Position numbers and translations under genes: made by a program. Shown here one piece after another: positions 32,952-41,782 of a stretch of DNA of 64,000 bases (its first letter is position 1; each line of letters opens with the position of its first letter). The stretch comes from Oscillospiraceae bacterium. Its GTDB lineage: Bacteria > Bacillota > Clostridia > Oscillospirales > Oscillospiraceae. The notes under the pieces were generated by a model that had not been told where the DNA came from, made no database searches, and saw only the letters and a list, made by a program, of their open reading frames with translations. The stretch is taken from assembly GCA_017436955.1 (NCBI GenBank), contig JAFSCD010000001.1:1-64000 (forward strand), written 5' to 3'.

Positions 32952-33580
32952 AGCAGGTGATCTCGACACTGAATGATGCCGGCTTCCGTGCCCGGCGTGC
33001 CTATCCCGGTACCCCGTTGCCCAATATCACCCAGGTGGTAGCAACGGTGCAGCTGTCGGAACTGGACGTAAGCAAGCAGCAGACGGTGCTGGAGGTGAAG
33101 CTGCTGTGCCCCCAGAGTCTGGGCGCCCAGGCGGTGGAGGATGCTGCCGTTACGGTGGCGGAGGAGATGAAGAATATCGGTCTCGGCTGTGTGGTGGGAT
33201 CGGTGGAATTTGACGGCAGAGCCGGTCTGTTTTCCGTGGGCTGCCAGGTGCGGAATCGGACGGAGGAGCTAGGCTATCTCGCTGTCCCCTTCAAGATCGG
33301 CGCGGTAGAGCAATTCCGGGTGGTTTCCTTTACGGCGCAGCAGATATTCGACGAGGAGCTGGTACCGGAAGGGCAGGAGCTTTGGAAGGTAAGACTGGAG
33401 CAGTTCTTTGCCAGCGGTGCAACAGAGGACAGCGATCCTACCGGTGATCAATTCACCATCACGAACAACAAGGAGATCTATCACGGCTGCGAATGGACCT
33501 CACGCAGCAGAGTCACAGAGCGAAACGGCACCCGTCAGATACGGGAAGGCACGGCGATGTACAAAACGATCTTGGCATAA
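32933..33580 (+). CDS. Putative tail-terminator or minor structural protein, last gene of the head module
   Basis: A 215-residue protein from a TTG start after AAAGGCGGT. The first ~130 residues (VISTLNDAGFRARRAYPGTPLPN ... VQLSELDVS ... VLEVKLLCPQSLGAQAVEDAA) resemble tail-terminator/neck proteins; the remainder is beta-rich and unassigned. It is the last gene; no tape measure, tube or fibre gene follows, and a terminator closes the unit 3 bases after the stop. Confidence 0.5.
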   Translation: MAIAIIEQVISTLNDAGFRARRAYPGTPLPNITQVVATVQLSELDVSKQQTVLEVKLLCPQSLGAQAVEDAAVTVAEEMKNIGLGCVVGSVEFDGRAGLFSVGCQVRNRTEELGYLAVPFKIGAVEQFRVVSFTAQQIFDEELVPEGQELWKVRLEQFFASGATEDSDPTGDQFTITNNKEIYHGCEWTSRSRVTERNGTRQIREGTAMYKTILA

Positions 33581-33582
33581 GG

Positions 33583-33616
33583 AAAGCCCACTGCAAGATT
33601 TGCAGTGGGCTTTTTT
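33583..33616 (+). terminator. Terminator closing the phage head module
   Basis: Stem AAAGCCCACTGCA with its complement and TTTTTT tail. It also ends the convergent HTH-TPR gene. Confidence 0.85.
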
Positions 33617-34388
33617 ATCGCTGTTTGCAGGCGTAGTGATATGCCATTTGGTAGTCGCCCAGCTTTTCACAGCACAGCTCCAGCTTGCGAAGGCATTGGT
33701 CTTCCGCCTTTTCATAATGCTCCCGGGCCTGGGCATAAGCGCCCTGGGCAAAATAAACGTCACCGCGAAGGATGTTCCAGGCTGTGGTGGTTTTCACGGC
33801 AGCGCAATCCAACAATGCGGTACAGCGGCTGAATTCTCCGGCACGGTAAGCAGCCTGGGCACGCACAAGCAGCTCGTCATCGGGAAGCTGGGAGGAAATA
33901 TCCAATGAAGGATCGGTCTGCGCCAGAAGCAGCAGGCGTTTGCGCTCCAATTCCGGGGTGTAATAGGGGGATCGGATCTCGGATGTTTGCTCCAGCAGCG
34001 TGCGGGCGTGGGGAATATGACCCTGGGAAATGGCATCCTGGGCTATGGCAAGGCGGCACAGAATGTGAAGCAGGCTCGCTTCGGCATCAAAGATGCCATC
34101 TGCGGTACATTCATCCAATATGGGAAGCGCTGTAGCAGGATCACCGCCCAGCCAGGCTTCTCTTGCCTGCCGAAGCCGGGCCTGGTTGGGGGAGGCGGTG
34201 TCCGCCAGAAAATAGCTGATGGGCTTGCCCAACCGGTCGGCAAGATACCGCAGGGTATCCATAGAGGGCTTGGCAGAGCCGTTTTCGATCTGCGACAGCA
34301 TATTGCGGGTGATCTTCCCGCCGCAAAGCTGCCGCTGGGACAGACCGGCTTCCAGCCGTGCCTGCTTTAACAGTTGACCCAATTCCAT
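33615..34388 (-). CDS. HTH-TPR regulator (Rgg/PlcR-like)
   Basis: The 257-residue protein has an N-terminal Cro/C1 helix-turn-helix (LLKQARLEAGLSQRQLCGG, ITRNMLSQIENGSAKPSMDTL) and a helical-repeat C-terminus (about 75-257) with TPR-like units such as ILRGDVYFAQGAYAQAREHYEKAE. This is the layout of RRNPP regulators that bind signalling peptides; no peptide gene was found beside it. GGAGGAAAT precedes the start. An imperfect palindrome between its promoter and start suggests autoregulation. Confidence 0.8.
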   Translation of the reverse strand: MELGQLLKQARLEAGLSQRQLCGGKITRNMLSQIENGSAKPSMDTLRYLADRLGKPISYFLADTASPNQARLRQAREAWLGGDPATALPILDECTADGIFDAEASLLHILCRLAIAQDAISQGHIPHARTLLEQTSEIRSPYYTPELERKRLLLLAQTDPSLDISSQLPDDELLVRAQAAYRAGEFSRCTALLDCAAVKTTTAWNILRGDVYFAQGAYAQAREHYEKAEDQCLRKLELCCEKLGDYQMAYHYACKQR

Positions 34389-34400
34389 AGGATTTCCTCC

Positions 34401-34426
34401 GGGTAATTTATATTTACCCTATTATA
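34401..34426 (-). promoter_or_regulatory. Promoter -10 and candidate operator of the HTH-TPR gene
   Basis: Minus-strand TATAAT at 34426-34421 is followed by the 19-bp imperfect palindrome GGGTAA-N7-TTACCC (34401-34419), placed at the transcription start, just before the ribosome binding site. No good -35 box is visible. Confidence 0.5.
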
Positions 34427-34525
34427 GCATAACGAATGGAAAATTGCTACCGTTACAAAAATTTTATTTGCTATTTTTTGGGCGTTGCTTTACTATAGAG
34501 ATAATGAATGAAAGGGGTGTATCCT

Positions 34526-35473
34526 ATGGGTCTGCCTGAAAACCGACAGCTGAAGGCTGCCGCAAAGGAATCCATACTGCGTTCTGCCTGTGCGCCGGGT
34601 AAACTGGTGGCGCTGCATACGGCGGTGATTCTGGTGATCTCGCTGCTTACGCTGGTGGTGGATCTCGTGCTGGAGCGGCAGATCGGCAACACCGGGGGAT
34701 TAAGCGGCGTGGGAACGCGCTCCGTACTGGAAACGGTGCGTACGGTGCTGCAGTATGCGCAGCTGATCGCGCTGCCCTTCTGGCAGGTCGGCTGGATCTA
34801 TGCGACGCTGAAAATTGCCCGGGGCGAAGATGCGGAAAAGAAGGATCTGCTGGAAGGCTTCCGCAAGTTCTTCCCCTTCCTGCGGCTGACGGTGCTGAAG
34901 AGCCTGATCTTCACCGGTCTGGCTCTGGGCGCAGTCTATGTGGCAGCCTGGATCATTACGATGTTTCCCTTTGCCAATTCCACTTTGGATCTGGCGGATC
35001 CCAATCTGACGGCGGAAGCGTTGATAGCGGCGGTGGAGCCGCTGATCGTGCCGGCGGCTGTGCTGAGCGGTATATTGGCGCTGGGGCTGTGTCTGCCGTT
35101 TTTCTACCGCTTCCGGATGGCGGAGTATTGCCTGCTGGAGGATCCGAAAGCGGGTGCGAGAGCGGCGCTGCGCAGAAGCGGCATGCTGATGCGCGGAAAC
35201 AAGCGGAAGCTGCTGCAGCTGGATGTGAGCTTTTGGTGGTTCTGGCTGATGGCGGTGGCGGTATCGGTGCTGGGATGGGCAGATGTACTGCTGCCCTGGA
35301 TGGGGATCGAATTGCCCTGGACGGCAGAGGTGAGCTGTTTTATAGCATATCTGCTGGCGGCTGCGGTACAGCTGGCGCTGTACTATTTCTGCAAGCCGTA
35401 TCTGGATGTGACCTACGCCCACGCATATCTGGCATTACTGCCGAAAGAGGAAGACAGCTATGAATCTCATTGA
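34526..35473 (+). CDS. DUF975 integral membrane protein
   Basis: The 315-residue protein has about six transmembrane segments. KIARGEDAEKKDLLEGFRKF and the segment AALRRSGMLMRGNKRKLLQLDVSFWWFWL match the DUF975 family, common in Firmicutes and of unknown role. The ATG at 34526 follows AAAGGGGTG. It overlaps the SpoU methyltransferase gene by 14 bases, so the two are coupled. Confidence 0.8.
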   Translation: MGLPENRQLKAAAKESILRSACAPGKLVALHTAVILVISLLTLVVDLVLERQIGNTGGLSGVGTRSVLETVRTVLQYAQLIALPFWQVGWIYATLKIARGEDAEKKDLLEGFRKFFPFLRLTVLKSLIFTGLALGAVYVAAWIITMFPFANSTLDLADPNLTAEALIAAVEPLIVPAAVLSGILALGLCLPFFYRFRMAEYCLLEDPKAGARAALRRSGMLMRGNKRKLLQLDVSFWWFWLMAVAVSVLGWADVLLPWMGIELPWTAEVSCFIAYLLAAAVQLALYYFCKPYLDVTYAHAYLALLPKEEDSYESH

Positions 35474-36263
35474 AATCACCGATTTTGGCGCGCCGGAGCT
35501 GGATGTATATGCCCGGCTGACAGAGGCGCAGTTGCTGAATCGGTTTGAGCCGAAGAAGGCGATGTTCATCGCCGAAAGTCCCAAGGTGATCCTGCGGGCG
35601 CTGGATGCCGGCTGCGTGCCAGTGTCGCTGCTTGTGGAGCGCAATCATATCAATGACGAAGCCCGGCAGGCCATCGAAGCCTGCGGCGATGTGCCGGTAT
35701 ACACCGCACCGCTGGAGGTGCTGACGCAACTGACCGGCTTTCAGCTGACCCGGGGAATGTTGTGCGCCATGAAGCGTCCGCCGCTGCCTGCGGTGGAGGA
35801 GGTGCTTGCCGGCGCAAGACGGATCGCCGTGCTGGAGGACATCCAAAATCCCACCAATGTAGGCGCCATCTTCCGCAGCGCCGCCGCGTTGGGTATGGAC
35901 GCGGTGGTGCTGACCAGTGCCTGCAGCGATCCGCTGTACCGGCGCAGCTGTCGGGTCAGTATGGGTACGGTGTTTCAGGTGCCGTGGACATATCTGCCGG
36001 AAAATTGGGTGGAAACGCTCCACACCCTTGGCTTCAAAACCGCGGCGATGGCACTGGACAAGCGGGCTATCTCTATCGAAGCGCCCTGCCTGTGCGCAGA
36101 AGAAAGACTGGCGGTGGTGCTGGGCAGCGAGGGCGACGGTCTGGCGGCAAAGACTATTGCCGACTGTGATTATACGGTGATGATCCCCATGTATCACGGC
36201 GTGGACTCTTTGAATGTGGCGGCGGCCAGCGCTGTGGCATTCTGGGAGCTGCGGGCAAAATAA
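35460..36263 (+). CDS. SpoU/TrmH-family RNA 2'-O-methyltransferase
   Basis: The 267-residue protein has an N-terminal substrate-binding domain and a SPOUT knot: IAVLEDIQNPTNVGAIFRSAAALG (motif 1), LAVVLGSEGDGLA (motif 2) and VMIPMYHGVDSLNVAAASAVAFWE (motif 3, with the SLNV signature). It methylates 2'-OH groups of rRNA or tRNA; the target cannot be told. It follows DUF975 with overlap. Confidence 0.9.
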   Translation: MNLIEITDFGAPELDVYARLTEAQLLNRFEPKKAMFIAESPKVILRALDAGCVPVSLLVERNHINDEARQAIEACGDVPVYTAPLEVLTQLTGFQLTRGMLCAMKRPPLPAVEEVLAGARRIAVLEDIQNPTNVGAIFRSAAALGMDAVVLTSACSDPLYRRSCRVSMGTVFQVPWTYLPENWVETLHTLGFKTAAMALDKRAISIEAPCLCAEERLAVVLGSEGDGLAAKTIADCDYTVMIPMYHGVDSLNVAAASAVAFWELRAK

Positions 36264-36321
36264 GCATATTTTCGCAATCCCTCCCATAAGGTGTACAAAA
36301 ACCTTTTGGGAGGGTATTTTT

Positions 36322-36603
36322 ATGGGGATCCGGATCACAGAACTGCACTGCAAGGAAGTTATCTGCATCAGCGACGGACGGCGGCTGGGCTTTATCACCG
36401 ATGTGGAGATCGACATAAGCTGCGGCAAGGTGCTTGCCATTGTGGTTCCCGGGCCTTGCCGGATCCTGGGCACCTTCGGACGGGCAGACGATTACGTGAT
36501 CGAGTGGAGCAAGATCTGCAAGATCGGGCCGGACATCGTGCTGGTGGACATCAAGCCCGACGATTGCCGCTTTCCGAGGCATAAATTCAACCTGCCTTTC
36601 TGA
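36322..36603 (+). CDS. YlmC/YmxH-family PRC-barrel protein
   Basis: The 93-residue protein matches YlmC/YmxH sporulation-associated proteins: GIRITELHCKEVICISDGRRLGFITDVEID and IKIGPDIVLVDIKPD-like ending. The PRC barrel probably binds protein or RNA partners. TGGGAGGG precedes the ATG. The family suggests a sporulating lineage, but sporulation itself is not shown. Confidence 0.8.
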   Translation: MGIRITELHCKEVICISDGRRLGFITDVEIDISCGKVLAIVVPGPCRILGTFGRADDYVIEWSKICKIGPDIVLVDIKPDDCRFPRHKFNLPF

Positions 36604-36651
36604 AAAATGTAAAAATTATGGAATATTTTCAAAAAATCTTGGAAAAAATAC

Positions 36652-36680
36652 TTGCAAAATGCGTTTGGGCAGGATATAAT
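36652..36680 (+). promoter_or_regulatory. Promoter of rpsB-tsf
   Basis: TTGCAA (36652-36657) and TATAAT (36675-36680), 17-bp spacer, giving a ~125-base leader. Confidence 0.85.
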
Positions 36681-36687
36681 GTATCGG

Positions 36688-36798
36688 CACGGATATGCCC
36701 GTGACAATATTTTAACGCCACACACCCGGTGATCGGAGGCTCCAGTGCTTGAAAAAGCGGGCTCGCCGAGATGAGCGGGGTGGAGGAAAAAACAAAAG
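36688..36798 (+). ncRNA. Structured leader of rpsB, candidate S2 autoregulatory element
   Basis: The leader can fold into a small hairpin (CACGG...CCGTG, 36688-36702) and a larger element in which CCAC (36718-36721) and CCC (36725-36727) pair with GGG-G-TGG (36777-36783), enclosing inner GC pairs and GCTTGAAAAAGC. Ribosomal protein leaders commonly bind the encoded protein. This one is inferred from pairing only. Confidence 0.45.
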
Positions 36799-36811
36799 GA
36801 GAAATTGAAAA

Positions 36812-37555
36812 ATGGCTGTCGTATCTATGAAGCAACTGCTGGAAGCCGGCGTACACTTTGGTCACCAGACCCGTCGCTGGAATCCCAAAATGGCTACCTA
36901 CATCTACACCGAGCGTAACGGTATCTACATCATTGACCTGCAGAAGACCGTTAAGAAGCTGGAGGAAGCCTACAACTTTATCCGTGAGATCTCTGCCAAT
37001 GGCGGCAACGTTCTGTTTGTCGGCACCAAGAAGCAGGCTCAGGATGCAATCCGTGAGGAAGCTGCCCGTTGCGGCGGTTACTACGTCAACGCCCGTTGGC
37101 TGGGCGGTATGCTGACCAACTTCCGCACCATGCGTACCCGTATCGACCGTCTTGCACAGCTGCGCAAGATGGAAGCAGACGGCACCTTCGCTATGCTGCC
37201 CAAGAAGGAAGTCATCAAGCACCAGGCTGAAATCGAGAAGCTGGAGAAGTACCTGGGCGGCGTTAAGGATATGAAGAAGATCCCTGCTGCTCTGTTCATC
37301 GTTGACCCCCGCAAGGAGCGCAACGCTATCGCTGAAGCCCGCAAGCTGAATATCCCCATCGTGGCTATCGTTGACACCAACTGTGATCCCGATGAGATCG
37401 ATTATGTTATCCCCGGCAATGACGACGCTATCCGCGCCATCCGCCTGATCGCTGCCGCTATGGCATCTGCTGCCATCGAAGGCCGCCAGGGTGAGGATGC
37501 TACCGCCGAGATCGCTGAGGCTGTGGAAGCTGCTGAAGCTACCGACGCCGAGTAA
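36812..37555 (+). CDS. rpsB: 30S ribosomal protein S2
   Basis: S2 binds late in 30S assembly near the platform. The 247-residue protein is typical: [48 protein letters not shown] and [36 protein letters not shown] precedes the ATG. Codon use is strongly biased, as for other highly expressed genes. Followed by tsf after 26 bases. Confidence 0.98.
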   Translation: MAVVSMKQLLEAGVHFGHQTRRWNPKMATYIYTERNGIYIIDLQKTVKKLEEAYNFIREISANGGNVLFVGTKKQAQDAIREEAARCGGYYVNARWLGGMLTNFRTMRTRIDRLAQLRKMEADGTFAMLPKKEVIKHQAEIEKLEKYLGGVKDMKKIPAALFIVDPRKERNAIAEARKLNIPIVAIVDTNCDPDEIDYVIPGNDDAIRAIRLIAAAMASAAIEGRQGEDATAEIAEAVEAAEATDAE

Positions 37556-37581
37556 TTCATTTACAATAGGAGGATACGAAA

Positions 37582-38511
37582 ATGGCTTTTACCGCACTGG
37601 ACGTTAAGAAGCTCCGTGAGATGACCAACGTCGGTATGATGGACTGCAAGAAGGCTCTTGAGGCCACCGACGGCGATATGGAAAAGGCAGTGGAATGGCT
37701 GCGTGAGAAGGGTCTGGCAAAGGCTGCCAAGAAGGCTGACCGCATTGCCGCTGAAGGTATTGCTTATGCTGCCGTTATCGACGGCATCGGCGTTATCATC
37801 GAGGTCAATGCCGAGACCGACTTCGCTTCCAAGACCGATGCTTTCAAGGATCTGGTCGTGAACCTGGCTACCGTTGTCGCTACCGATGCTCCCGCTGATG
37901 TGGAAGCTCTGAAGGCCTGCACCTATCCCGGCACCAACCTGACCGTTACCGAGATCATGCAGGAGAAGGTTATGTCCATCGGCGAGAATATGCAGATCCG
38001 CCGTTTCGACCGCTTCGCCACCAACACCTCCGTCGCTTATGTTCACATGGGCGGCTCCCACGGTGTTCTGGTCAATCTGGCTGTTGAGGGCGATATCGAC
38101 GCTACCGAGATCGGTAAGAACGTCGCTATGCAGATCGCTGCTATGGGCGCCAAGTACTGGGACAAGAGCATGGTTCCCCAGGCTGACGTTGACAAGGAAA
38201 TGGCGATCCAGGTTGCTATGATGGACAACGATCCCAAGATGGCAAACAAGCCTGCAGAGGTCAAGGAAAAGATCGCTGCCGGTAAGATGAATGCCTTCTT
38301 CAAGGAGATGTGCCTGCTGCAGCAGGAGTTCGTCCGCGCTGACCTGTTTAAGGGCGACGTGGCCGGCTATATTGCTGACGCTGCCAAGAAGCTGGGCGGC
38401 AAGGTTACCTTCGTGGATGCAATTCACTACATCAAGGGTGAAGGCATTGAGAAGAAGGAAGAGAACTTCGCTGACGAAGTCGCCGCACAGATCGCCAACG
38501 CCGGCAAGTAA
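37582..38511 (+). CDS. tsf: Elongation factor Ts
   Basis: EF-Ts exchanges GDP for GTP on EF-Tu. The 309-residue protein has the N-terminal UBA-like domain with MTNVGMMDCKKALEATDGDMEKAVEWLREKG, the NAETDFASKTDAFK signature and the C-terminal dimerisation region. AGGAGG before the start; operon with rpsB as in most bacteria. Confidence 0.98.
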   Translation: MAFTALDVKKLREMTNVGMMDCKKALEATDGDMEKAVEWLREKGLAKAAKKADRIAAEGIAYAAVIDGIGVIIEVNAETDFASKTDAFKDLVVNLATVVATDAPADVEALKACTYPGTNLTVTEIMQEKVMSIGENMQIRRFDRFATNTSVAYVHMGGSHGVLVNLAVEGDIDATEIGKNVAMQIAAMGAKYWDKSMVPQADVDKEMAIQVAMMDNDPKMANKPAEVKEKIAAGKMNAFFKEMCLLQQEFVRADLFKGDVAGYIADAAKKLGGKVTFVDAIHYIKGEGIEKKEENFADEVAAQIANAGK

Positions 38512-38524
38512 TTGATAAAAATGA

Positions 38525-38556
38525 AACTCCCCGACCACCCGGTCGGGGAGTTCTTT
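38525..38556 (+). terminator. Terminator of rpsB-tsf
   Basis: A 12-bp stem AACTCCCCGACC with its complement, ACCC loop, T-rich tail. Confidence 0.9.
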
Positions 38557-38592
38557 CTTCGCATAGCCTCCCTTTACACAAGGGGGCCTTTT

Positions 38593-39798
38593 TTAGATAT
38601 TCAGCTCCACGCCGCCCTGGGGACGGATGGACAGCACATAGCAGGCACCTTCGCCCAGCGCGGTATCGATCTGCGCACGGAAGGAGTCCAGTATGGTAAG
38701 CGGTACGAAGGCCTGCACAGTACCGGCGAAGCCACCGCCGTGGACACGGTAAGCGCCCTGACCCTGCAGCGCCCGGCGGCACAGCGCCAGTGCGAAGGCG
38801 ACCTCCTGATGGGCGGTGTTTCCGGCAGGGATCACGTTCTGCAGATACATCCAGGAGGATCGACCGCTTTCCGTCACCAGCTCCAGGAAGGCGTCGAAAT
38901 CACCCCGTTCCAGCGCTGCCACCTGCTTGACAACACGGGCATTGTCCGCAAAAACGTGGATGGCACGCAATACCGCCCGATCGCCGCATTTTTCCCGGAC
39001 GGCGGCGATGCTGGCGTAGAATTCGTCCTCATCCACCTGGGTCAGCACTTCCTTGCCAAAGCAGGCGGAAACGGCACGAAGCTCTCCCGGAATGGCAGCA
39101 AAATCGTCGGTCAGGTCGGCGTGGTCAGCGCCGCTGTCGATGATGCACAGCGCATAGCCCACGGCGGAGAAATCGAAATCCACCTTGCGGATCGCCGGCT
39201 TTTCCTTGTCGGCAAAATCAATGGTCACCAGATTGCCCACGGCTGAGGCGGTTTGATCCATCAATCCGCAGGGCTTGCCGAAAAATACATTTTCCGCATA
39301 CTGACCGATGGCGGCAATTTCCGGCGCGGACACTTTCGCGGCGAAGAACAGATGGTTGATGATGGTGCCGATCAGCACCTCGAATGCAGCGGAGGAGCTA
39401 AGGCCGGAGCCGGGAAGCACAGTGGAGGTGACGTAGGCGTCAAAACCCTGCACCTTGCAGCCCAGCGCGGCAAATCGGGCTGCCACGCCACGGATCAGAG
39501 CAGGTGTGGTGTTCTTTTCGGCGTCAACGGGGGTTAGGCAGGAAAGGTCTACCGCACACAGAGGATAGCCCTGGGAAAGCACCCGGATCACGCCGGTGTG
39601 ATTCAGCCGGACGGCAGCCCGGGTGTCCAGATTCACAGCGGCAGCCAGCACGCGGCCGCGCTGATGGTCGGTGTGATTTCCGCCGATCTCCGTACGACCG
39701 GGTGCGGAAAAATAGCGCTCCGGTGCGCCGCCAAAGGCAGCGGCAAAGCCGGCATCCAGAATATTTCGCTCGTCAGCAGTCAAAACGAGATCAGCCAT
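38593..39798 (-). CDS. galK: Galactokinase
   Basis: The 401-residue GHMP kinase phosphorylates galactose at C1 for the Leloir pathway. Signatures: APGRTEIGGNHTDHQRGRVLAAAV (galactokinase signature), LPGSGLSSSAAFEVLIG (GHMP ATP loop) and RVHGGGFAGTVQAFVP (motif 3). GGGAGGAAC before the ATG at 39798. It stands alone, without galT or galE in the window. Confidence 0.92.
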   Translation of the reverse strand: MADLVLTADERNILDAGFAAAFGGAPERYFSAPGRTEIGGNHTDHQRGRVLAAAVNLDTRAAVRLNHTGVIRVLSQGYPLCAVDLSCLTPVDAEKNTTPALIRGVAARFAALGCKVQGFDAYVTSTVLPGSGLSSSAAFEVLIGTIINHLFFAAKVSAPEIAAIGQYAENVFFGKPCGLMDQTASAVGNLVTIDFADKEKPAIRKVDFDFSAVGYALCIIDSGADHADLTDDFAAIPGELRAVSACFGKEVLTQVDEDEFYASIAAVREKCGDRAVLRAIHVFADNARVVKQVAALERGDFDAFLELVTESGRSSWMYLQNVIPAGNTAHQEVAFALALCRRALQGQGAYRVHGGGFAGTVQAFVPLTILDSFRAQIDTALGEGACYVLSIRPQGGVELNI

Positions 39799-39829
39799 AA
39801 AAAGTTCCTCCCTTTGGGGATTTTTCTTC

Positions 39830-39858
39830 ATTATACACCGCCGTGCGCAAAAAAGCAA
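39830..39858 (-). promoter_or_regulatory. Promoter of galK
   Basis: Minus-strand TTGCTT (39858-39853) and TATAAT (39835-39830), 17-bp spacer. Confidence 0.75.
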
Positions 39859-39881
39859 GGAAGGCAAAACAATTAAAAACC

Positions 39882-39977
39882 TGTCATTGCGAACCAGTGA
39901 CCGATGTCACTGGTGTGGCAATCCCCGAATATCCGGGGGATTCCCACGTCGGGTCTTTGCCCCGGCTCGGAATGACG
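39882..39977. repeat. ~95-bp dispersed element with terminal inverted repeats
   Basis: Ends TGTCATTGCGA and TCGGAATGAC-A-like form imperfect terminal inverted repeats, and an inner palindrome surrounds GTGACCGATGTCAC. A near-identical copy is at 49631-49725; inverted, more diverged copies are at 46575-46651 and 20701-20760. No coding capacity. Confidence 0.75.
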
Positions 39978-40013
39978 TAGTTTAGGGCGCACCTTCCGGT
40001 GCGCCCTTGTGTA

Positions 40014-40577
40014 TTACAGAATATCTTTTCCGGCGAAGAACTTTTTCAGCGGTACGAACAGCACAGCAGCCACAGCCAGCGCCAGCAGCATACACGGCAG
40101 CATATAGGCACCGTTGTACACCAGAGAGTAAAGCTGCGCATCGTCAAATACGCCGATGCCGGGTATCTCGGTGGGGGCGTAAATGCGGTACACCGTTACG
40201 CCGCTGATGTAGTGGACGATGAATCTGCCGGCGCAGCCAACGGCGATGCCGGGGAAGATGCCCCAATCCTTGCCCTTGAAAATGCCTGCCAGACCCAGAG
40301 GCGTGAAAGCGACAATGTAATCCAGGATCATGGATTGCCAGCCCCAGGCGTAAGCGCTGTCAAAGAGCAGCTGGGAGATGCCGAACACCAGACCCGCCAG
40401 CAGACCCTTGCCCAGACCCCACCGAACTGCGTAAAAGCAGATGGGGAACATGGCGAAGGTGATGGAGCCGCCGTTGGGCAGATTGGGGAACAGCTTGATG
40501 AGGCTGAGGATGAAGGCGAGCGCTACCATAATGGCGCCCTCGCACAGCGCGCGGATGTTTTTGTGGGTTTTTGTCAT
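40014..40577 (-). CDS. thiT: ECF thiamine transporter substrate-binding subunit ThiT
   Basis: The 187-residue protein has six transmembrane helices and the ThiT pattern: ALCEGAIMVALAFILSLIKLF, GSITFAMFPICFYAVRWGLGKGL, FDSAYAWGWQSMILDYIVAF and GRFIVHYISGVTVY, with Trp/Tyr/Glu residues that bind thiamine in known structures. It works with the shared ECF module (EcfA, EcfA', EcfT), encoded elsewhere. GGAGGAAT before the ATG. Expression is set by the TPP riboswitch upstream. Confidence 0.93.
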   Translation of the reverse strand: MTKTHKNIRALCEGAIMVALAFILSLIKLFPNLPNGGSITFAMFPICFYAVRWGLGKGLLAGLVFGISQLLFDSAYAWGWQSMILDYIVAFTPLGLAGIFKGKDWGIFPGIAVGCAGRFIVHYISGVTVYRIYAPTEIPGIGVFDDAQLYSLVYNGAYMLPCMLLALAVAAVLFVPLKKFFAGKDIL

Positions 40578-40600
40578 AGGATATTCCTCCAAAAATAAAA

Positions 40601-40638
40601 GTATCGCATTGCAAACCCGTCCAGGTGCAATGCGATAC
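40601..40638 (-). terminator. Riboswitch-controlled terminator of thiT
   Basis: A 13-bp stem (GTATCGCATTGCA and complement) with a 12-base loop, followed by TTTTATTTTT on the minus strand, lies between the TPP aptamer and the thiT ribosome binding site. TPP binding should favour it and stop transcription. Confidence 0.85.
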
Positions 40639-40657
40639 CGGAATATCCCATCTGTGC

Positions 40658-40746
40658 ATCTTTCCCTACGACGGTACTGACCGTATCAGGTTCACGGGTC
40701 TGGGCCACTGAGCCCACTCTCAGCCGGATGCGTCCGGCTCCCCGAA
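40658..40746 (-). ncRNA. TPP riboswitch aptamer (THI element)
   Basis: The minus strand carries the THI signature: GGGGAGCC near the start, GGCTGAGAGTGGG, CAGACCCGTGAACCTGAT and the closing GTACCGTCGTAGGGAAAG. CTGAGA and ACCTGAT are the conserved TPP pyrimidine- and pyrophosphate-sensor cores. It precedes thiT, a normal target. Confidence 0.96.
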
Positions 40747-40799
40747 GACTTTGGTTATTGTGCGATCTAAAGACAGTATAGTCCGTTTTTCTGCAAATG

Positions 40800-41147
<348 letters not shown>

Positions 41148-41624
41148 TTAAATAATGCCAAATACGGCGAATACGCCGGTGCTGGCAAGATACATAATAA
41201 CGCCCGCGATTGCCACGCCCAGGGTGACGGCTGCGGTGGTGGACTTGAAGCCCATATTCAGAAAGCTGGCAGCCAAAGTGCCGGTCCAGGCGCCGGTACC
41301 CGGCAAAGGAATACCGACGAACAGCATCAGCGCGACGAACAGACCGCCCCGACCGGCCTTTGCCACCAGTTTTTGACCGCCCTTTTCGCCCTTTTCCAGG
41401 AAGAAACGACAGATTTTGCCGATGTGCTTTTTGTCTACGCCCCAGAGGAGAACGCGCCGGGCAAACAGATAAATAAAGGGAACGGGGAGCATATTGCCCA
41501 GCATACAGGTTATAAGCGACGAAAGGAAGGGCAATTCCCAACGGCTTGCCAGGATCATAGCGCCACGCAGCTCCACGATGGGTATCATGGAAACGAGGAA
41601 CAAAACCAAATAGCGTGTGAACAT
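41148..41624 (-). CDS. Small multidrug-export-family membrane protein (COG2426)
   Basis: The 158-residue protein has about four hydrophobic segments. MIPIVELRGAMILASRW, GNMLPVPFIYLFARRVL and FVGIPLPGTGAWTGTLAASFLNM are the PF06695 hallmarks, with re-entrant-like Pro/Gly loops. Transport of drugs is only a family label; role unknown. AAAGGAGGGG before the start; promoter at 41654-41682. Confidence 0.85.
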   Translation of the reverse strand: MFTRYLVLFLVSMIPIVELRGAMILASRWELPFLSSLITCMLGNMLPVPFIYLFARRVLLWGVDKKHIGKICRFFLEKGEKGGQKLVAKAGRGGLFVALMLFVGIPLPGTGAWTGTLAASFLNMGFKSTTAAVTLGVAIAGVIMYLASTGVFAVFGII

Positions 41625-41653
41625 CAGACCCCTCCTTTGTGCGCATTTTTTTC

Positions 41654-41682
41654 ATTGTACCACATATTTGGGCATTACGCAA
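41654..41682 (-). promoter_or_regulatory. Promoter of the COG2426-hit operon
   Basis: Minus-strand TTGCGT (41682-41677) and TACAAT (41659-41654), 17-bp spacer. Confidence 0.75.
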
Positions 41683-41732
41683 CGAAAAATCTTTGGGAAA
41701 CCGGTTAAGTTTTGCGTAAAACTGTCGTGCGG

Positions 41733-41782
41733 TTTTCCCGGGGAAGGGCGCAATTCGTGAAATTTCCCATTTCCCGGAAAGT
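41733..41782. promoter_or_regulatory. Two Noc-box-like palindromes upstream of the noc/parB gene
   Basis: TTTTCCCGGGGAAG (41733-41746) matches 11 of 14 positions of the B. subtilis Noc site ATTTCCCGGGAAAT. ATTTCCCGGAAAGT (41769-41782) has the same arms with one centre base less. They lie just before a TACAAT box (41782-41787). Confidence 0.5.

Noticed and set aside
27523-33616. Complete prophage
   Set aside because: Genes for integration, replication, tail and lysis are missing, and both flanks are ordinary chromosomal genes.
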